Shown here: in pieces, positions 1 through 7,029 of the stretch | How positions within the stretch are numbered: the stretch's first letter is position 1 | How the letters are laid out: every line of letters begins with the position of its first letter | Source: Rickettsiales bacterium | Lineage (GTDB): Bacteria > Pseudomonadota > Alphaproteobacteria > Rickettsiales > UBA3002 | Direction: 5' to 3' | DNA: 9,707 nt | Assembly (NCBI GenBank): GCA_002725445.1 | Contig: PBPD01000071.1 | Span: 1-9,707 of the forward strand | The notes under the pieces: model-generated | What the model saw: only the letters and a program-made list of their open reading frames with translations | Databases searched by the model: none | What the model was told of the DNA's origin: nothing | Translations under genes and position numbers: made by a program

Positions 1-601
1 ATTCGTCTTCACAGAAACATTCTTCACGTGTACCGACTTCAGTCCAGTCACCGCCATAACACATCTGGCTACCCATCGAACCTGAACCATCCGCTACGAA
101 CAACACATCCATGTCGGCATAGTCACGGTGTTCAATGACGGTTTCAGTATCCTCTTCACTCTCATCTGGCAGATCATACGTTACGGTTACATCTGAGCGC
201 ACTTCCAGATCATTTTTGCCGGCAATGCTCATGAAGCTCGTAGGCGCACGTGCGCTTACATCAATGGTCACGCTCACCTCTTCACCGCCAATATTCACAT
301 CGACCCCTACATTATTGGGGCTGAAGTCGCTGCCCATATAATCACTTGGGAAGTTGAGCGACACATAGCGCCGTGCCAGACTGGTCAGGCAGGCTGTGTC
401 GTTGCCACACACGCTCTGCGGTGCCAATGCTACAGAAAGCGCAGCGGCATCGATGGCGTGTTGCATTTTATCACGCACCAAAGAGGCGCGCCCATAATCT
501 ACGGCTATGCCCGTGGCCAACACGAAGACCAGAAAACCCATGGCAGCGATGAACGAGACCGCGCCTTTTTCTGAACGTATAATGTGTAATAAAGTGACCA
601 T
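1..601 (-). CDS. tadG: TadG-like pilus assembly protein with vWA domain (C-terminus beyond window)
   Basis: Reading the minus strand from the ATG at 601-599 gives 200 codons open to the left edge. One membrane segment lies at about residues 14-34, followed by DYGRASLVRDKMQHAIDAAA (35-54), the classic TadG-like N-terminal region of Flp/Tad pilus loci. A beta-rich stretch (about 95-143) and an acidic linker (143-153) follow. Then comes DMDVLFVADGSGSMG (163-177): a hydrophobic strand ending in D171-x-S173-x-S175, the metal-ion (MIDAS) motif of von Willebrand A domains. Cys181, 195 and 197 cluster just after it. TadG-family proteins are envelope-anchored and needed for Tad pilus function; vWA domains bind ligands or partner proteins through a divalent metal. 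An AGGAG ribosome site lies 7 nt upstream and overlaps the stop of the preceding gene, so the three genes are surely co-transcribed. The rest of the vWA domain is outside the window. Confidence 0.9.
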   Translation of the reverse strand, partial: MVTLLHIIRSEKGAVSFIAAMGFLVFVLATGIAVDYGRASLVRDKMQHAIDAAALSVALAPQSVCGNDTACLTSLARRYVSLNFPSDYMGSDFSPNNVGVDVNIGGEEVSVTIDVSARAPTSFMSIAGKNDLEVRSDVTVTYDLPDESEEDTETVIEHRDYADMDVLFVADGSGSMGSQMCYGGDWTEVGTREECFCEDE

Positions 602-608
602 GGTGATT

Positions 609-613
609 CTCCT
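609..613 (-). promoter_or_regulatory. Ribosome binding site of the TadG-like gene
   Basis: AGGAG on the minus strand, 7 nt before the ATG at 601. It overlaps the TAG stop (614-612) of the upstream TadE-like gene, which fixes the TadG start and suggests translational coupling. Confidence 0.8.
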
Positions 614-1289
614 AACCAGTAAAATTTGGTGCCAGATTCAATAAAGCCCCTTCGCGCGGCTGGAAGAACACACGCCGTGTGATCACCGTTGGCTCCATAA
701 TACGGTAGCCCGCGCCTAAAAAGCGATTAACAAAGGGTTCGTAGCGGTAGAACATCTCAACCGAAATAATATTCTCACCATCATACATGCCACCACCTGT
801 TGCCATGGCAGAGGCTGTGTCGCCCTGAAAGGCTACGCTGGTATCGCGCACGCCTGGCCCAATCGAGCCTGGGCCTCGCCCATTGATGGCACTGCTTACA
901 CCGCCACTTAGCGAGCCACCGCTCGCCACCTGCCACATTACCAGCACGTCGGTACCGTCATTGTAAAACGAAGTCGCAATGGTGCGAATTTTCGAATGGC
1001 TATCGAACGGCTCCATCATCTGGCCTGCCGGCCCGTTGCCAATGGCTGTGCCAAGCAGCACATCCTGATTTAATTCGCCTTGCGAATAGCGGCTGATAAT
1101 GTCGCCCATGGTGTAGGCGGCACGCTCGGTCTTTTGCAGAATAATGATATAGCGCGAAAGCTCAATACCCGATAGCAGGAGAAAAATAAGTATGGGCAGA
1201 ATAATAGCAAATTCTACCAACATCGCACCTTGGGTGGAGTGTCGGTAGTTTGCTAACAGATGTGAAACTCTCAGTTTAGAATGGCTCAT
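612..1289 (-). CDS. TadE-like minor pseudopilin, 225 residues
   Basis: A second TadE/TadG-family protein. After a polar N-terminus of about 20 residues comes GAMLVEFAIILPILIFLLLS (21-40), one membrane helix with Glu26 at +5 relative to Gly21. This is the arrangement of pseudopilins cleaved by the Tad prepilin peptidase, as known for TadE and TadF of Aggregatibacter; cleavage here is inferred. The exported part contains a Gly/Ser-rich stretch (about 122-168), then a beta-rich C-terminal part ending in RRVFFQPREG. The first 14 bp overlap the end of the upstream TadE gene, and the ATG lies inside that gene's last codons with no strong Shine-Dalgarno, so translation is probably coupled. It may correspond to TadF, but it is too divergent to assign by eye. 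Confidence 0.87.
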   Translation of the reverse strand: MSHSKLRVSHLLANYRHSTQGAMLVEFAIILPILIFLLLSGIELSRYIIILQKTERAAYTMGDIISRYSQGELNQDVLLGTAIGNGPAGQMMEPFDSHSKIRTIATSFYNDGTDVLVMWQVASGGSLSGGVSSAINGRGPGSIGPGVRDTSVAFQGDTASAMATGGGMYDGENIISVEMFYRYEPFVNRFLGAGYRIMEPTVITRRVFFQPREGALLNLAPNFTG

Positions 1290-1827
1290 TTTTTACCATA
1301 GCACGACTGGCTATCACAAATGTATTACCGTCGTACCCCCTCGATGATTGACCAATTATGGTGCCCATCATAGGTGTAATAATCTGATAAGGATAGACAA
1401 TGGTATATTCGCGCACCTCTCCCGCTGCACCTGCGTCAAGTGGTGCGTCATATATACCATTGCCATTCACATCCTCGTAGCCGGCCAAGCACACGCCCGT
1501 TTGCGGGTCTTTCGCATCACTTGGAATACAAGGCTCGCCTGCCGTCAGTGGTGAATTATAGACTTGTTGTGTGGTCACCACGATCCGGTCTGCATTGATA
1601 AGCCCAAGCGAATGCTGTTTTACTGCCTGACGAATTTCTGCTGTGCTAAGTGCGCCGGTACGCGCATGACGCGTCACGTCGCTAGCGGCTGCTTCAATTG
1701 CCACCGTCGAGAAAGTAATCAAACCAAACTCGATGATGCCAAAAATTAACAGAAACAGCACGGGTGCTACAATCGCGAACTCAATGGCGGTGGCACCTTC
1801 TTCGTTTTTAATGATCTGTTTTTTCAT
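1276..1827 (-). CDS. tadE: TadE-like pseudopilin, 183 residues
   Basis: The N-terminus is a typical TadE domain: a short positive leader, then GATAIEFAIVAPVLFLLIFG (11-30) with Glu16 at +5 from Gly11, the prepilin-peptidase-like site, and a single membrane helix continuing to about residue 36. The exported part has Cys100 and Cys113, which could form a disulfide, and between them and the C-terminus an acidic loop EDVNGNGIYD (118-127) that resembles the D-x-N-x-N-G calcium loops seen in many TadE proteins. TadE proteins are minor pseudopilins needed for assembly of Flp pili, which serve adhesion and biofilm formation. It is the first of three overlapping or nearly abutting pilus genes and is preceded by an AT-rich spacer. 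No convincing Shine-Dalgarno precedes this ATG, but the TadE signal begins only 10 residues in, so the start cannot lie much further downstream. Confidence 0.9.
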   Translation of the reverse strand: MKKQIIKNEEGATAIEFAIVAPVLFLLIFGIIEFGLITFSTVAIEAAASDVTRHARTGALSTAEIRQAVKQHSLGLINADRIVVTTQQVYNSPLTAGEPCIPSDAKDPQTGVCLAGYEDVNGNGIYDAPLDAGAAGEVREYTIVYPYQIITPMMGTIIGQSSRGYDGNTFVIASRAMVKNEPF

Positions 1828-1937
1828 ATTAATACTAGCTCACATGCGATAATTTATTAATCTGTAAGTTTAATATTAATAGAAAATGGTTATTAATTAG
1901 TTAAGAAAGATACAATTTTATTAAAATAAAAATCGAA
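1828..1937 (-). promoter_or_regulatory. AT-rich spacer, likely promoter region of the Tad genes
   Basis: This 110-bp spacer has only 20 G or C bases (18% GC), far below its flanks. It holds seven TTAA tetramers (starting at 1829, 1857, 1870, 1876, 1893, 1901 and 1921), more than the two or three expected for this composition. I see no unambiguous -35/-10 pair. Its position directly before the first Tad gene and after the stop of the 106-residue gene makes it the natural promoter site; that is inference from position and composition. Confidence 0.45.
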
Positions 1938-2258
1938 TTATCGCTGATTTTCATGGTTTGCACGCAAACACTGGATGGTAAGCTGGCGTTCAAGCGTGTC
2001 GGCCAGCTCCAGATTATGCATGTTTTCATACGATATATCAGTCGATTGCACCGACTCCAGCGCTTCCAGCAACGCATCGCGCGCAGGCACATCCTGCGGG
2101 GGATATTCATTACATTGATGCGACCGGAAACTACCGCGACGCAGCGGATCCCCGCAAATCGCCTGAACCATCTCTATGGATTCAGCCGTACAGCGCTCCA
2201 TAGGAGAGCGCTCACTGCTCTGAGTACGGTTACCGCGTAATATAATGTCTTGCGTCAT
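1938..2258 (-). CDS. Hypothetical protein, 106 residues, four cysteines
   Basis: I do not recognise the family. The protein is soluble-looking, with no signal peptide or membrane segment. The N-terminal half is polar and Arg-rich with Cys23, Cys35 and Cys49. The C-terminal half looks helical (ALLEALESVQ at 62-71, LELADTLERQLTIQCLRANH at 83-102) and contains Cys97. The choice of frame rests on a good Shine-Dalgarno, AAGGTGAGG at 2269-2261, just before the ATG, and on its lying on the same strand as both neighbours. Competing frames over the same bases lack such a site. It is 62 bp downstream of the SemiSWEET gene with no clear terminator between, so it may be the last gene of the efflux transcript. 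It could equally have its own promoter. Confidence 0.6.
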   Translation of the reverse strand: MTQDIILRGNRTQSSERSPMERCTAESIEMVQAICGDPLRRGSFRSHQCNEYPPQDVPARDALLEALESVQSTDISYENMHNLELADTLERQLTIQCLRANHENQR

Positions 2259-2260
2259 GC

Positions 2261-2269
2261 CCTCACCTT
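2261..2269 (-). promoter_or_regulatory. Ribosome binding site of the 106-residue gene
   Basis: AAGGTGAGG on the minus strand, ending 2 nt before the ATG at 2258, with the AAGG core about 7 nt away. It is one of the best Shine-Dalgarno matches in the window and the main support for this gene being real. Confidence 0.65.
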
Positions 2270-2320
2270 AGCAGGCGTAGACGCAATCAGGATGACATTT
2301 TGATGAAGAAACGGGGCTGA

Positions 2321-2602
2321 TTAGCCAAATTTAAGCTTCAGTCTCAGAATGATAAGGTTCAGCACCAGACAAATACCGTTGGCGGCAATCATCACATAAT
2401 TCATGTACATCAGGCCAAGGAACAACCAGAACGCCACACCAATAGACATCATCAGATACATCGTCATCGACAGGTCTTTGGTTTCGCGCAAGCGAATGGT
2501 GCGCACGGCCTGCGGAATAAATGAAAAGGTCGTCAAGCCCGCTGCCACCAGCGTAATCAGTGTTTCCTGCAGCTTGAAGTCCATAATAATGAGAGAGTCC
2601 AT
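2321..2602 (-). CDS. SemiSWEET-type PQ-loop sugar transporter
   Basis: This is a 93-residue, three-helix membrane protein: helices at about 13-29, 46-64 and 68-88, with a PQ motif (FIPQAVRTIR, Pro30-Gln31) at the end of the first helix followed by the charged RLRETKDLS loop. Trp59 and Asn75 sit in helices 2 and 3 with the 16-residue spacing of the substrate-contacting Trp and Asn in characterised SemiSWEETs. Family members are about 85-100 residues and work as homodimers that carry sugars by alternating access in the inner membrane. The start at 2602 is chosen over Met7 because AAAGGA (2617-2612) lies 9 nt upstream. The gene begins 20 bp after the RND stop, so it is probably read from the efflux operon. 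Substrate cannot be told from sequence. Confidence 0.9.
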   Translation of the reverse strand: MDSLIIMDFKLQETLITLVAAGLTTFSFIPQAVRTIRLRETKDLSMTMYLMMSIGVAFWLFLGLMYMNYVMIAANGICLVLNLIILRLKLKFG

Positions 2603-2622
2603 AGGGTGTTGTCCTTTGCGGT

Positions 2623-5600
2623 TTATTGCATGTTGCGCTGTAGTTTAAGGCGTAAACGGGTCAGACTGTCAAGCCGCCGTGTAAACCAATTGGGCAGACT
2701 GCCCTCAAGCATCAGCAGGCACGGCGTGAAGAACAGCGTGAGAATAGTAGCAAATGCCAAGCCACCCGCGATCGAAGCCGAGAGCTGCTGCCACCACTGG
2801 CTGGACGGCGCGCCAACACTCACCTCACGCCCGACAAAATCGATCGTGACTGCCAGCACCATCGGCAACAAACCAAGCACGGTCGTGCCCGCCGTCAACA
2901 AAATGGGGCGCATGCGCTGTGCACCAGTGCGCAGCAAGGCCTCGTGCCTGTCCATCCCGCCCGCCAGCAGCAATTTATACGTATCGATGAAGATAATATT
3001 ATTATTCACCACAATCCCCGCCAGCGAGATCACAGCCACCCCACACATTACAATGCCGAAGGCCTGCCATGTTACCAGCAACCCAAGCAGCACCCCGCCC
3101 GTTGACAGGAACACCGCACTCATAATCACCGCCATGTCATAAAGGCTGTTAAATTGCGTCACCAGAATCAGCATCATCAGGAACAGCGCCACCATGAAGG
3201 CACTGCCCAAAAACGCCCCCGCTTTGGCTTGCTCTTCATCTTCGCCGCGGAACCGAATATTCACGCGCGGATCAATCTCGGCATTGGCGACCATCCATTC
3301 CTGCAGCTCGCTCACTTTCTGATCCACATTCAGACCAGGCTGCAAATCAGCGCGGATATGCATCGCGCGGCGGCTATCCACACGGCGAATCGTGCTCACC
3401 TTTTGCTGCGCCTCGCGCTCGACATAATTACCAATCGGCACCAGCCCGTCAGGTGTGTGCACCCGCAAACGGTCAAGCTGGCTCAGATTGCGAAACTCAC
3501 GCGGGAAACGGGTGATAATATCAATCTCATCATCCGCATCATCAGGGCGATACGTATTCACGATAATACCGTTAGAGATCATCTTCACCACCTGCCCGAT
3601 CATACTAACATCGATGTCGTAGCGGCCGGCCAGCTCGCGGTTGACAGCCAGATTCCACTCGATCTGCGGCACAGGGCGATCATCGGTCACGTTGATAAAG
3701 CCGCCAATTTCCTGCATGCCGCGCAACACATCGGTGACGGTCGGCTTCAATAAAGATGGCTCACGTGACGAAAACTCCAGCACAACAGCCTTGTCGGTGG
3801 CGGGGCCTTCTTTTTGCTTTTGGGTTACCACCTGAATACCCGGAATCACGCCAAGTGCGTCGCGAATCTCGGTCAGGATCGCATCGGCGGGTGGCCGCGT
3901 ATCCCAGTCCGTGAATTCCAGCGTGATGCGTCCAATTGTGTCCTCGGGCGTGTCAAAGCGCAGCGAAATCTTGCCGCCTTGCGCATAACGTGTGCGAATA
4001 CCCCCGACTTCTTTAATCTTGGCTTCCACCCGTTTGGTGATCGCATCCTTCTCATCCACCGACAGATTGCCTTGCGCACGGATATCCACCATCGCCACTT
4101 TCGGCTCGACCTCTGGGAAGAACTCCACCCCCGGCCCGGCACTCACAAACGCAACGAACAGCCCAACCACTGCTGCAAAAATCGCCCCCACCACCAGCTT
4201 AGGGCGCGACAAAGCCGCATCCAGCCATTTAACATAGCCGCGTGTGTAGGCTCCCAGCTCGCTAAGGTTACCGACTTCTGCGGCGCGGATTTTGCGCGCT
4301 TCTTTTTCATTGATACGGCTGCCCTTGCCCATGCGCGTGCCAATCACCGGCACAAAGATAAGCGCCATCAACAACGAACCCGCCAAAGTTACAATGAGGG
4401 TAATCGGCATATAGCTCATAAACTGGCCAACAATGCCCGGCCAGAACAGCAGCGGCATAAACACCACCAACGTGGTCGCGGTCGACGCAATAATCGGCCA
4501 CGCCATACGTTTCGCCGCATTCGGATAGGCCTTTTGTGGCGGCTGACCATCCATCATCAGCCGGTCGGCATATTCACTCACCACAATGGCGGAATCCACC
4601 AGCATGCCAATCGACAGGATCAGGCTGAACAACACCACAATATTCATGGTGAACCCCATGCCCCAGATGCACAGCACCCCAAACAGGAACGCGCCAGGAA
4701 TCGCCGAGGCCACCAATGCCGCAGGGCGCAAGCCCATTACCATCAACACCACAATCATCACCAGCAACACCGCCAGAATGATGTTATTCTGCAAGTCGCT
4801 CAGCATGTCACGAATTTCGTCGGACTGGTCGTTGGAATAAACCACCTCAATGCCTTGCGGCCAGTATTTGCGCTCTTTATCCACTAGCGCACGCACCGCT
4901 TCGGCCGTTTCAATAATGTTGGCGCCTGTGCGCTTGGACACTTCCAGCACCACCGCCCGTTTGCCATTCACCCGTGCATAATTTTGCGGGTCTTTGAAAC
5001 CACGGCGAATATCGGCCACGTCTTGCAGGGTGGTCACTGCCTCGCCATCTACCCGCAGCGGAATAGTGCGCAAATCAACCAGTGTTTCCACCAGCCCTGG
5101 CAGCTTAATGGCAAAACTACCCGAACCCGTATCCACCTCGCCAGCAGGTATCAGCTGGTTGTTTGCATCCACCTTGGCAAACACCTCACTGGGCGATATC
5201 TGATAGGACTCCAGCACCAGCGGGTTAATGAGAATCTCCAGCACCTCTTCGCGTGTGCCCACCAGATTCGCCTCAAGCACGGTCGAAATATTCTCCACCT
5301 TATCGCGCAGATCACGCGATACTTTTACCAGCGTCCGCTCATCAACATCGCCGGTCAGCATCACGTTGAGAATCGGGAATTTCGAGAAATTCAGCTCCAC
5401 CACTTTCGGCTCGTCCGTATCTTCCGGCAGGTCTGGCTTGGCCTCATCCACCTTGGCGCGCACATCTTCCAGCGCTTTGTCGCTGTTAAAGCCCGCCTCA
5501 AACTCCAGCGTTACCGACGCCAGCCCTTCCACGGCCTGCGCGGTCATTTCCTTCACGCTCTCAATCGATTGCAGGGCTTTTTCCATCGGCCGCAACAGCA

Positions 5601-5787
5601 AGCGCTCCGCATCTTCTGGCGAAATGCCCTCATGCGTCATCGACACGTAGATATACGGAATTTTTACATCCGGAGCGGATTCTTTGGGAATTGCACTATA
5701 GCCCGCCAGCCCCATCACAAAAATAAACACCAATAGCAGCAACACCGTGCGCCAGCGCTCTACGGATGCATCGATCAGTGAAAACAT
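2623..5787 (-). CDS. RND-family efflux transporter, inner-membrane pump subunit
   Basis: The 1054-residue length and AcrB-type layout are clear: a first helix at about 13-31, a large periplasmic loop (about 35-330), six helices (about 335-550 region), a second periplasmic loop (about 553-855) and the last helices (about 860-1025). Such proteins are trimers that export drugs, lipids or other amphiphiles using the proton gradient. Helix 4 reads GMLVDSAIVV with Asp398 followed by Ser399, where AcrB has two Asp residues. Helix 10 reads GIVVNNNIIFID, so Asn928 replaces the AcrB proton-relay Lys. Both are common in this subfamily, so the pump is not evidently broken. The C-terminal RMRPILLTAGTTVLGLLPMV (958-977) is a strong family signature. 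It starts 3 bp after the membrane fusion protein stop with a weak ribosome site, implying translational coupling. Substrate is unknown, and no outer-membrane channel gene is in the window. Confidence 0.97.
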   Translation of the reverse strand: MFSLIDASVERWRTVLLLLVFIFVMGLAGYSAIPKESAPDVKIPYIYVSMTHEGISPEDAERLLLRPMEKALQSIESVKEMTAQAVEGLASVTLEFEAGFNSDKALEDVRAKVDEAKPDLPEDTDEPKVVELNFSKFPILNVMLTGDVDERTLVKVSRDLRDKVENISTVLEANLVGTREEVLEILINPLVLESYQISPSEVFAKVDANNQLIPAGEVDTGSGSFAIKLPGLVETLVDLRTIPLRVDGEAVTTLQDVADIRRGFKDPQNYARVNGKRAVVLEVSKRTGANIIETAEAVRALVDKERKYWPQGIEVVYSNDQSDEIRDMLSDLQNNIILAVLLVMIVVLMVMGLRPAALVASAIPGAFLFGVLCIWGMGFTMNIVVLFSLILSIGMLVDSAIVVSEYADRLMMDGQPPQKAYPNAAKRMAWPIIASTATTLVVFMPLLFWPGIVGQFMSYMPITLIVTLAGSLLMALIFVPVIGTRMGKGSRINEKEARKIRAAEVGNLSELGAYTRGYVKWLDAALSRPKLVVGAIFAAVVGLFVAFVSAGPGVEFFPEVEPKVAMVDIRAQGNLSVDEKDAITKRVEAKIKEVGGIRTRYAQGGKISLRFDTPEDTIGRITLEFTDWDTRPPADAILTEIRDALGVIPGIQVVTQKQKEGPATDKAVVLEFSSREPSLLKPTVTDVLRGMQEIGGFINVTDDRPVPQIEWNLAVNRELAGRYDIDVSMIGQVVKMISNGIIVNTYRPDDADDEIDIITRFPREFRNLSQLDRLRVHTPDGLVPIGNYVEREAQQKVSTIRRVDSRRAMHIRADLQPGLNVDQKVSELQEWMVANAEIDPRVNIRFRGEDEEQAKAGAFLGSAFMVALFLMMLILVTQFNSLYDMAVIMSAVFLSTGGVLLGLLVTWQAFGIVMCGVAVISLAGIVVNNNIIFIDTYKLLLAGGMDRHEALLRTGAQRMRPILLTAGTTVLGLLPMVLAVTIDFVGREVSVGAPSSQWWQQLSASIAGGLAFATILTLFFTPCLLMLEGSLPNWFTRRLDSLTRLRLKLQRNMQ

Positions 5788-5790
5788 AGG

Positions 5791-7029
5791 CTAGGGTCTT
5801 TCTGGCTTGGCTGTAGGCACAGGCGGCATTTTGTCCGCGGGCAAAGCGTCCATCACCACGCCGCCGACAGGCTCTTCGGGCACGTCCACCTGCTCCAACG
5901 GCTCCAGCACCGGCGTGTATGTCTCACCTTCCAGCACCTCACCCTCATAGCGCTGCCCCGGGCTTACAAAGGTTTGCCCCAGCGTAATCAGTTTGACCGC
6001 ATCGGGCAGACCCGTAATCCACATACCGTCCTCGGTGTCTTCCAGCAACTCAACGGTGCGGAAACGTACGATATTCTCCTCATCCACAATCTTCACGCCG
6101 ATCTTGCCATCGTCATCGAGTGCGAGTGCTGACGGCGAGATAAAGAATGCTTTCACCGCTTCGGTCGGAATACGCAGCTCGGCTGTCATGCCAGCAGGAA
6201 TCGCCTGATCTGGGTTTTGCAACTCCACTTCGATGCGGAACGTACGGCTGGCGCTTTCGGCTACATTCGCCAGATACGCCACCGTACCACGCAGCTCGCG
6301 CCCGTCGCTCAGCATCACCTTGGCAGGGCTACCCATACGAATGAGCGGACGGTCATTTTCTGACACCTGACCGGTGATTTTTAACGGGTCATTATCCACA
6401 AACACGGCCAATGCGCCCTCACCTCCAAACACACCCACGCCCACAAAATCACCGATTTCTACATTCAGCTCTTCCAGAATCCCATCGAACGGCGCACGCA
6501 TTTTAGTGAAGTGCAAATCCAGCTCAATACGCTTTAGATTTGCGCGCGCTTCGGCCAGTCGCGCTTTGGCTTCGGCCAATCGCACCTCGGTCTGAAAACC
6601 TTTAGCCTGCAACCGTACCGCAGCTTTATTCTCGATCTCGCGCTGATTTAACAATGCGCGTGCTTGTTCCAATTGTGCGCGGCGATCACGCTCGTCAATG
6701 CGCACAATCACATCGCCTTCAGCCATTTTCTGGCCTTCCACACCCGGAATCGCAACCACGGTGCCTTGCGTTTCGGCTTTCAGTTCTACGCGACGGTTCG
6801 GCGCCGTCTGACCATACAAAATGATCGAACGGTTGTGCGGGCGGGCATAAACCCGCGTAACTTCCACGGCTTTTTCTAAATCCGGCTCAGAAACTTGCGG
6901 CGCAGCATCGCCCTCATCGTCTTTGGAAGGCGGTGCAATCACGGCCGAGCCGATCCATAACACCATGCCAATAACCAATATAATGGCGATCTGTGTGGCG
7001 CGGCTGAGTTGTAAAATACGTGTTATCAT
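5791..7029 (-). CDS. RND efflux membrane fusion protein (periplasmic adaptor)
   Basis: This 412-residue HlyD/AcrA-type adaptor is anchored by one N-terminal helix (about 13-32); no lipobox cysteine is present, so it is a membrane-anchored form rather than a lipoprotein. The lipoyl half-motifs are at about 80-111 (AETQGTVVAIPGVEGQKMAEGD) and 177-200 (MRAPFDGILEELNVEIGDFV). They flank an Ala/Glu/Arg-rich coiled-coil hairpin at about 112-172. A beta-barrel and membrane-proximal part follow, and the tail after residue 370 is acidic and Pro-rich. It bridges the pump to an outer-membrane channel. It is the first gene of the operon. AGGAAAAG (7043-7036) precedes the ATG, and a 27-bp palindrome lies immediately upstream of that, suggesting repressor control. 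Confidence 0.95.
   Translation of the reverse strand: MITRILQLSRATQIAIILVIGMVLWIGSAVIAPPSKDDEGDAAPQVSEPDLEKAVEVTRVYARPHNRSIILYGQTAPNRRVELKAETQGTVVAIPGVEGQKMAEGDVIVRIDERDRRAQLEQARALLNQREIENKAAVRLQAKGFQTEVRLAEAKARLAEARANLKRIELDLHFTKMRAPFDGILEELNVEIGDFVGVGVFGGEGALAVFVDNDPLKITGQVSENDRPLIRMGSPAKVMLSDGRELRGTVAYLANVAESASRTFRIEVELQNPDQAIPAGMTAELRIPTEAVKAFFISPSALALDDDGKIGVKIVDEENIVRFRTVELLEDTEDGMWITGLPDAVKLITLGQTFVSPGQRYEGEVLEGETYTPVLEPLEQVDVPEEPVGGVVMDALPADKMPPVPTAKPERP

Noticed and set aside
1828..1937. Canonical CtrA binding site (TTAA-N7-TTAA)
   Set aside because: Seven TTAA tetramers are present but no two starts are 11 bp apart, so the full motif is absent.
1953..2240. Plus-strand open frame of 95 codons opposite the 106-residue gene
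   Set aside because: No ribosome site and an Arg/His-rich shadow composition; the minus-strand frame has a strong Shine-Dalgarno and fits the gene direction around it.
2259..2320. Intrinsic terminator between the SemiSWEET gene and the 106-residue gene
   Set aside because: Only a 4-bp stem (GGCT/AGCC) is seen and no following T-run, so read-through is at least as likely.
2321..2602. SemiSWEET gene starting at internal Met7 (2584)
   Set aside because: No ribosome site precedes Met7, while AAAGGA lies at a good distance before the ATG at 2602.
3814..4887. Long plus-strand open frame (357 codons) opposite the RND pump gene
   Set aside because: It is extremely rich in His, Gln, Arg and Asn with no domain, as expected for the antisense of a biased coding frame, and it lies entirely within the clearly real RND gene.
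5791..7029. Membrane fusion protein as a lipoprotein
   Set aside because: There is no cysteine near the end of the N-terminal hydrophobic segment, so no lipobox.
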